From Siphonodentalium dalli (taxonomy: Eukaryota > Mollusca > Scaphopoda > Gadilida > Siphonodentaliidae), in contig CP136069.1 of the NCBI GenBank assembly GCA_032622095.1, forward strand, positions 203,158,690 through 203,222,689: a stretch of 64,000 nucleotides of DNA, given 5' to 3'. The notes beneath the pieces were generated by a model. It searched no databases. It had not been told where the DNA came from and worked only from the letters and a program-made list of their open reading frames with translations. Position 1 is the stretch's first letter. Every line of letters starts with the position of its first letter. The translations under genes and the position numbers were made by a program. Below, in pieces: positions 57,551 to 64,000 of the stretch.

Positions 57551-59461
57551 GTGTTAGGGTTAGAGTTATTCAGTAAATCTAATGGTTGTGATTACAGTTT
57601 GTGATATGGTTTGGTTTAGGGTTTGTGTTAGGGTTAGAGTTATTCAGTAAATCTAATGGTTGTGATTACAGTTTGTGCTATGGTTTGAGTTAGGGTTAGG
57701 GTTTGTGTTAGGGTTAGGGTTATTCAGTAAATCTAATGGTTGTGATATGCAGATTGATGAGAATATTATGGTTAGAGTTAGGGTTAGATTTAGGGTTCGT
57801 GTTAGTGTTAGGGGTTAGGTTTATTCAGTAAATATAATTGTTGTGATATGCAGAATATTGATAAGATTAGGGTTAAGGTTAACGTTAGGGTTAGTGTTTG
57901 TGCTATGGTTTGAGTTAGGGTTTGTGTTAGGGTTAGAGTTATTCAGTAAATCTAATGGTTGTGATATGCAGAATATTGATAAGATTAGGGTTAAGGTTAA
58001 CGTTAGGGTTAGTGTTTGTGCTATGGTTTGAGTTAGGGTTTGTGTTAGGGTTAGAGTTATTCAGTAAATCTAATGGTTGTGATAAGCAGAATATTGATAA
58101 GATTAGGGTTAAGGTTAACGTTAGGGTTAGTGTTTGTGCTATGGTTTGAGTTAGGGTTTGTGTTAGGGTTAGAGTTATTCAGTAAATCTAATGGTTGTGA
58201 TATGCAGAATATTGATAAGATTAGGGTTAAGGTTAACGTTAGGGTTAGTGTTTGTGCTATGGTTTGAGTTAGGGTTTGTGTTAGGGTTAGGTTTATTCAG
58301 TAAATCTAATGGTTGTGATATGCAGAATATTGATAAGATTAGGGTTAAGGTTAACGGTAGGGTTAGTGTTTGTGCTATGGTTTGAGTTAGGGTTTGTGTT
58401 AGGGTTAGAGTTATTCAGTAAATCTAATGGTTGTGATATGCAGAATATTGATAAGATTAGGGTTAAGGTTAACGTTAGGGTTAGTGTTTGTGCTATGGTT
58501 TGAGTTAGGGTTTGTGTTAGGGTTAGAGTTATTCAGTAAATCTAATGGTTGTGATATGCAGAATATTGATAAGATTAGGGTTAAGGTTAACGTTAGGGTT
58601 AGTGTTTGTGCTATGGTTTGAGTTAGGGTTTGTGTTAGGGTTAGGTTTATTCAGTAAATCTAATGGTTGTGATATGCAGAATATTGATAAGATTAGGGTT
58701 AAGGTTAACGGTAGGGTTAGTGTTTGTGCTATGGTTTGAGTTAGGGTTTGTGTTAGGGTTAGAGTTATTCAGTAAATCTAATGGTTGTGATATGCAGAAT
58801 ATTGATAAGATTAGGGTTAAGGTTAACGTTAGGGTTAGTGTTTGTGCTATGGTTCGAGTTAGGGTTTGTGTTAGGGTTAGGTTTATTCAGTAAATATAAT
58901 TGATGTGATATGCAGAATATTGATAAGATTAGGGTTAACGTTAGGGTTAGTGTTTGTGCTATGGTTCGAGTTAGGGTTAGGTTTATTCAGTAAATATAAT
59001 TGTTGTGATATGCAGAATATTGATAAGATTAGGGTTAGGGTTAACGTTAGGGTTAGTGTTTGTGCTATGGTTCGAGTTAGGGTTTGTGTTAGGGTTAGGT
59101 TTATTCAGTAAATCTAATGGTTGTGATAAGCAGAATATTGATAAGATTAGGGTTAGGGTTAACGTTAGGGTTAGTGTTTGTGCTATGGTTCGAGTTGGGG
59201 TTTGTGTTAGGGTTAGAGTTATCTAATGGTTGTGATAAGCAGAATATTGATAAGATTAGGGTTAAGGTTAACGTTAGGGTTAGTGTTTGTGCTATGGTTC
59301 GAGTTAGGGTTTGTGTTAGGGTTAGAGTTATTCAGTAAATCTAATGGTTGTGATTACAGTTTGTGATGAGAAGGTTAGGGTTAGTGTTTGTGCTATGGTT
59401 CGAGTTGGGGTTTGTGTTAGGGTTAGGGTTTATTCAGTAAATCTAATGGTTGTGATTACAG
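57551..59461 (+). repeat. 118-bp satellite running into a coding exon
   Basis: From about 57843, units of exactly 118 bp start at 57955, 58073, 58191, 58309, 58427, 58545 and 58663: 'gtgatatgcagaatattgat' + 'aagattagggttaaggttaa' + 'cgttagggttagtgtttgtg' + 'ctatggtttgagttagggtt' + ... Later units are shorter. The last bases 'gtgattacag' are the acceptor of the exon at 59462. The staggered 64-residue frames are repeat artefacts. Confidence 0.95.
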
Positions 59462-59559
59462 TTTGTGATATGCAGAATGACAAGAAGCTGTTTCATCTCA
59501 AGTCTCTGATAGAAGGCTCGATCTATAAGGAACTCGGTGAAGACGATATGGCTATTCAG
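59462..59559 (+). CDS. TTC39C: TTC39C-like exon with acceptor inside satellite DNA
   Basis: Two acceptors are possible: gattacag before 59462 and atgcag before 59475. Only the first restores phase with the previous exon (one base + two). It also gives VCDMQNDKKLFHLK, which aligns without gaps to the TTC39C stretch with Cys at the second position and LK at the end. The exon continues SLIEGSIYKELGEDDMAIQ to a gtaaat donor. The acceptor and first exon bases (ATTACAG/TTTGTGATATG) are repeated many times in the satellite upstream. Confidence 0.9.
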
Positions 59560-60267
59560 GTAAATTAAGTGAAAAACACATGAAATAGTACATCATGCCA
59601 TGAATCTATTGATCATTTCCACCAATTCATAATCTGGGTTCTATTTGAAGATCTGACCGGGAACTCCATAACATTGAAAAAATAATGCAGATGATATATT
59701 TCTTAGTCAATACCTGTTCCTTAATAATGTATTTCACTGCAAAGGCAAAGGTCCCAGTTTGAGATTGCATGATTTAAGCTACTTTTGTGAGCCAATTGCA
59801 TCATCAATATTGACATGATTCCCGGGGAAATATCATTATTGTAAGTGACGCAGAGCGAAATTGGCTCACATCGAAGAGGATCGTTGATGCAATGTTGATG
59901 TCATCTTTCTTTTTGACAACGTCAGCAAAAATAGTTCCAGCTTGTATTCCACCAGAGGTATACAATAATATGTAGAATGCAGCGTTCACGCTGGACCGAA
60001 AAAAACTTTAGCCAAAAGTTTAGCCAAATGAAAATTTTATTAGCCAAATGAAAAATTTTTTAGCCAAATGTTTTTTGGCCAAATTAAAAAAACTTTGGCC
60101 AAATTAAATCATCGTTTTCTGGTCGGTTCACAATTAATGACTAAAACGTAAAATCTAACAGACACAGGTAAAATACACAATAATTTAAATAATTTTTATG
60201 AACTAGAAGTATTTTTTATATATATCATTTATTAAAAATTTATTAATCTTTATGTGAAAGAGTGATT

Positions 60268-60289
60268 GGGGGGGGGGGGGGGGGGGGGG
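60268..60289. repeat. Poly-G run
   Basis: About 22 consecutive G inside the hAT element. Likely to be length-variable. Confidence 0.85.
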
Positions 60290-60744
60290 TAACCCGGGAT
60301 TGTCCTTCTTAATGTCATTATTTTTTTGTTTTATATCAATATCTTTTTTTAAATCATTAAATATTTATCCTTGCGAAAATATCTAAGTGACATCTGGAAA
60401 CTAATAACTTAATATGGTTACGCCATTATCAAATTACAATCTGTCATAAAAGCATGCATATTATTTTGTCCGTATCGGTATTGACGACAAATAGCCACAA
60501 AATATCTGTCGTGATTCACATTTGGCTGATTAAGCTATTGTCTTACACTTGGTGCTCATAAACCTCGACCGACATAAATACAATGTCATCATAAATTAAA
60601 CATGCATTGTGTGGGAGTCCTGTGAGTGACCAGACAGACAATGGGGGATTAGGGGATTAAATGTAAAATAATAACTTTTTGCTGTTTCGTGCAGAATGAC
60701 GTAATTTTTCTCCAGATTAAAACAGCCTGTTACGAACAAATTGC

Positions 60745-60963
60745 TTATATACCAGCGTCAATGCACACTTTACAAAATATTGCTTTCTTCACATTGTCAT
60801 GATTCAACCACGGTCGGTTTAATGTCCATGCGTCTTTGAATGTCCGTCTTGTGAAAACTAAAGATGATTGCATATCACTGTGTGATCGCTTGGTTGATAG
60901 AGTTGTCAATCGGGTTTCCCTTTGTACTGTCCGCGATCGGGTTTCCCTTTGTACAGTCGGCAA
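60745..60963 (-). pseudogene. N-terminal zinc-finger remnant of a hAT transposase
   Basis: The frame ends TFKDAWTLNRPWLNHD then NVKKAIFCKVCIDAG. The pattern W...PWL..D...FC..C is the start of TTF/BED-like zinc fingers found in hAT transposases and in ZNF862-type domesticated genes. The downstream ligands and the transposase core are missing. Confidence 0.6.
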
Positions 60964-61417
60964 TATATTCCCACTTTCGATATTTTCGGACTAGATCGTT
61001 CACATCACAGAATTTAAAACCCACATGCCAAAATTTATGTTAGATTTGGAAATAAAAATATGTTTACTGTTCACTAAATGTTAGAGCTTACCTTTTGCTG
61101 TTACGGAACGATATTTCATAAGTACGAAATTAATGAAATACTTTCGTCACCTAACTTCGTCTTGAATGTCGATCTATTGAGCGCTTTTATGAATTAGCTT
61201 TCTGACTCCATGCTTTCAGTCTCCATTTGGGGTAAAAAAAAAGTTTAGCCAAAAGTTTAGCCAAATGAAATTTTTATTAGCCAAATTCGAAAAAGATTAG
61301 CCATTGGCTAATTTGGCTACCGACAGCGTGAACACTGGTAGAATGGCTGGGATTCCGTTGAATACATGTGCCTAACGTCAATGTGTGTGGAATAAGGTCC
61401 AATATCTATTTACACAG

Positions 61418-61522
61418 ATACTACAGGAATCACTGGCTCGACATCACGGTATGAAGGACGACCACCATGTAGCGACATTTGCCATGTTTGACCTTGCCAA
61501 CATTCACATGAAACAGCCTGAG
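61418..61522 (+). CDS. TTC39C: TTC39C-like exon
   Basis: Acceptor tttacacag, donor gtaatg. It has 105 bases, phase 0 to 0. It encodes ILQESLARHHGMKDDHHVAT followed by FAMFDLANIHMKQPE. The A-YELG/FDLA...KPE pattern matches the last TPR of TTC39C. It lies only 73 bp after the 8-bp target repeat of a hAT-type element. Confidence 0.93.
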
Positions 61523-62011
61523 GTAATGGCAGAACAGCTAATATTTAAACCTTTCTTTAGTAAATGCTCATTGACAAATAGTTCCCCTTGGAAATGTTCA
61601 GATAATAACTTCAACAAACAGTCATTGGGCATTACACAGGCCATTTGTTGAACTTATTATGCCTGGCCCTCCAAAGAAGGATTCGGAGGTATATAGTGGA
61701 GACCTCCGTCTGTCCGTCCATCCATTTGTCCATAACAAACATTTCAAAACACTGCTCTAGTATCAATAGTCCAATTTGGATGTCCTTTGTTACAGGTTGC
61801 ACAGGTTGTGGGAAAGGATATCCACATACTATGGGATTTGTCCATTAATTTTTACCAGAGTTACAGCCCTTGTTTGACTTGGAAATTTGTTAATTTTGTG
61901 TCCGAACGAACATTCAGCTTGTAACTTGAGTGCTAATTATCAGATTTTGTTGTTCATTTTGAATCCATTTAGTAAAGAAAGAGTTAAACAACCTACTTTA
62001 ATCTCCTTACA

Positions 62012-62269
62012 TTAACACTTCAATGACTGGAGCTTCCTGAAATTTTTCGAAAACCCTGTACCAGTGCATTCTCTAATATATACAAGTCTCCCATAGGGTA
62101 CCTCGCATATATAAGAGAATACATTGGCCTAACAATATTTACCTTGACCGTGTAAGCCAGGGCATTCTCTTATATATCCGAGGCTTAGGAGACTCGCATA
62201 CATAAGAGAATGCACTGGCACAGGATCTTTAATGCTGCACAAGCGCAACTCCTGTCATGATAGGGTTAA
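62012..62269. mobile_element. Family B hairpin MITE, complete
   Basis: TTAA-CACTTCAATGACTGGAGCTT at the left, CTCCTGTCATGATAGGG-TTAA at the right, with two diverged hairpins between. Confidence 0.8.
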
Positions 62270-63230
62270 ATGGCCACATTAGTTTATTAATATTAGAGGA
62301 TATCCATTTGAATAGGGCCCTGCGAATCAGCATTTTCCCACATATTCGAAACCCTAGGCCAAAGAAAAAAATATTTGTGGTTTGTGTTTCCCTATGACGA
62401 TATTTTAAACCCCCTACCCTAATCTTTTTTTCATGATTTTCAAGAAATTCTATTTGATTTTTTCTCAAAAAATTTCATAAAACACAAAAAACACATTTCA
62501 GCATCTCAGAATAGGTTGATTTATTAGTAAAAGTATTGTGTAATATTAAAATTTATAAAAAAATAACCAAAAGTAGTTTTATGTCAATCTTGCAGAGTAA
62601 AATACACACATGAAAAGTAATAAGAATATGTCAAAATACAAAAATTAATTAAACAAATTAATTTTCAAGCCTACCTACCGACCCTATTTTTGTTCTGCTT
62701 GTAACCCAAAAACCAGACATTTAATTTTCTTTGATTTTCAATGTGACAATGATAAGGATACATTGGATATTCGAAAATATTTGAATCGGACGTCTGATTC
62801 GATGTCGACACTGACAAATATGTGTGTGAGGAGACCGAATAACATTCAACAAATTACACCGTCAATATCAACATCGAATGGAATCTCGAATATTCGCAGG
62901 GCCCAACATTGGATTATGTGTAACCTATTTTTATAGTGCCTGGTTTGTGCTTAGGTAACCCATAGGTTACACAAGCTGTTAGAATCACTATAACTGGTAT
63001 TGTTAACTACTAATGGGCAATTCATTGAACTAATAAATTTGAATGTCGCATTTTGGGACTTGATTCAGCAATAATTATGGTGAGACCTACATTAAACTTT
63101 GACGTGACCTCTTTTTTGTTCATGGCATTTTCATTTTAGGTAACCTCCAGGTGAACTGAACGGTTGTTCGCCTCAAATTTGCAGACCTGACATCAACTTA
63201 TAAGATTTCACAAACCAATTTATATTTCAG
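62270..63230. other. Intron without recognised features
   Basis: AT-rich. The 79-residue frame at 62229-62468 (-) overlaps the MITE end and has no recognisable domain. Confidence 0.45.
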
Positions 63231-63269
63231 ACCCATGACAAAGCAAAGAAACTTCTGCACCAGATTAAG
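63231..63269 (+). CDS. TTC39C: TTC39C-like exon (last one visible)
   Basis: Acceptor tatatttcag, donor gttagt. A 39-base phase-0 exon encoding THDKAKKLLHQIK, corresponding to the 'GRALLLQAKE' stretch of TTC39C. The final exon, expected to carry the 'YDFENRLHVRIHAAL'-like C-terminus, must lie beyond 64000. Confidence 0.85.
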
Positions 63270-63702
63270 GTTAGTGAAAAAACTAAATAAATTATTATTG
63301 CGCCTCCCTTAACCCTTTCTATACTAAATATAGTATCCCACTCAGTTATAAAAGTATACATTGGAGTGGTCTATTATTCGTCAGTAGGGGTGTTCATGAA
63401 AATTGAGCCAACGACAGACAAAAAGATAATAGAAGTGCAGAATTATTCATATTCGTTGGAGGGAATGTTCAGAAAATAAGTTCAGCAAATAATCTAGGGT
63501 CGTTTGTTGAACTTATTATCTAACATTTTGTAAAAAAAAACTATATTTTACAAATCTGGTTCACAATTCTAGCTTGAATCGTTCGAAAACTCATAATGCA
63601 GATGATAAACTAAATATTCATGCACATTATATCAATGTATGTTCCACCTTAACTGGTGGCTTTATGCATTAAAACAATTCAATCCAATCATCGATGCATT
63701 TG

Positions 63703-64000
63703 TTAACCCTTTACCCAACAGGAGGGCCCTGTGCCAATGCATTCTCTTATATATGCGAGTCGACCATAGGTCGCCTCGCATATATAAGAGAATGCATTGG
63801 CTTAACACATTAAAAATAATAAAATTGTTAAAGAATGTAAGAAAAAATGGTAAAAAGTGTTAAAAAAAGATTTTTTTTAGGCCAATGCATTCTCTTATAT
63901 ATGCGAGGCGACCTATGGTCGACTCGCATATATAAGAGAATGCATTGGCACAGGGCATAACTATAACCATCACAATGTGGTCAATGAGCCGGTTCCAATG
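63703..64000 (-). mobile_element. Family A double-hairpin MITE, cut by the window end
   Basis: TTAA-CCCTTTACCCAACA followed by both hairpins and the start of the 'ggttccaatg' arm. The other end lies beyond 64000. Confidence 0.9.

Larger units (their letters stand above)
59972..61345 (-). mobile_element. hAT-type transposon remnant, 1.36 kb, exact 8-bp duplication
   Basis: The element is 59980-61337 with ends CAGCGTTCACGCTG and CAGCGTGAACACTG (one mismatch), flanked by GTAGAATG on both sides (59972-59979, 61338-61345). Next to both ends are clustered 'tagccaaatg' words. It carries a remnant of a zinc-finger coding segment and a poly-G run, and is internally deleted. Confidence 0.92.
3870..63269 (+). 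other. TTC39C: TTC39C-like gene, 12 internal exons (overview)
   Basis: Exons lie at 3870-3918, 4497-4625, 7710-8268, 11148-11245, 12243-12336, 15809-15863, 43633-43685, 45391-45500, 49438-49561, 59462-59559, 61418-61522 and 63231-63269. Joined, they give about 504 residues without a stop and every junction keeps phase. The product matches the TTC39/Iml2 TPR family and, by wording such as AVSFGYG, MKAPLATLALLWYHT, RPFFALDG and KRKNNQIE, the TTC39C branch, whose human member I recall as about 580 residues. The N-terminal exon(s) and last exon are not in the window. Family knowledge: TTC39 proteins are TPR scaffolds; yeast Iml2 acts in inclusion-body and lipid homeostasis, and I recall a link of TTC39C to cilia, which I could not check. 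The 27.8-kb intron contains an antisense GPCR gene. Confidence 0.9.

Noticed and set aside
57843-59338. Series of staggered 64-76-residue frames
   Set aside because: They are the 118-bp satellite unit translated repeatedly; each ends at the same TGA or TAA of the next unit.
55027-59461. Telomere or interstitial telomeric array
   Set aside because: TTAGGG occurs at most two or three times in a row inside longer 75-118-bp units, and unique genes continue beyond it, so it is a satellite rich in the word and not telomeric DNA.
59475-59559. TTC39C exon starting at 59475 after GATATGCAG
   Set aside because: It would break the reading phase left by the previous exon, and drops residues that align with the family without gaps; 59462 satisfies both.

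Overview
The window is eukaryotic: genes are split by long AT-rich introns with GT..AG ends, there are no bacterial-style operons, and dispersed and tandem repeats dominate. The repeat types (double-hairpin MITEs, Helitron-like ends, a tRNA-derived SINE with an ATCA-type tail) and the marked divergence of the one clear orthologue from vertebrates suggest a marine invertebrate, perhaps a lophotrochozoan such as a mollusc. That placement is an inference.

One gene spans nearly the whole window on the + strand. I rebuilt 12 consecutive exons (3870 to 63269) of a TTC39C-like tetratricopeptide-repeat protein. Every intron phase agrees, and the exons give about 504 residues. The first exons (roughly 70-80 residues) and the last (about 25 residues) appear to lie outside the window. 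The 27.8-kb intron at 15864-43632 holds a second gene on the - strand, an intronless class A GPCR of 359 residues at 29211-30290.

Almost everything else is mobile or tandem DNA inside introns. (a) At least ten copies of a TTAA-flanked, piggyBac-type MITE carry two mirror-image 67-bp hairpins; the same hairpin cassette sits inside at least three other repeats with different ends. (b) Nested insertions can be read base by base because other copies show the empty site, including a three-layer nest at 13687-15668. (c) hAT-type elements have 8-bp target duplications; a 3.3-kb and a 4.6-kb element have TA duplications; Helitron-like ends lie head to tail at 6795. (d) Large tandem arrays occur at 21350-22990 (52 bp), 28310-28485 (17 bp), 46677-47466 (31/29 bp), 49500-51560 and 55030-59460.

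The most unusual pattern is that tandem amplification has repeatedly taken exon/intron junctions as its unit. The 3' end plus splice donor of the exon at 49438-49561 is repeated at least 17 more times downstream. The acceptor of the next exon (59462) is part of the TTAGGG-rich satellite filling the other end of the same intron. The donor at 43685 is present three times with a 43-bp period, and the sequence before the exon at 49438 is duplicated with a 62-bp period. Decoy splice sites therefore flank the real ones, and in the units I translated their use would bring in an in-frame stop.
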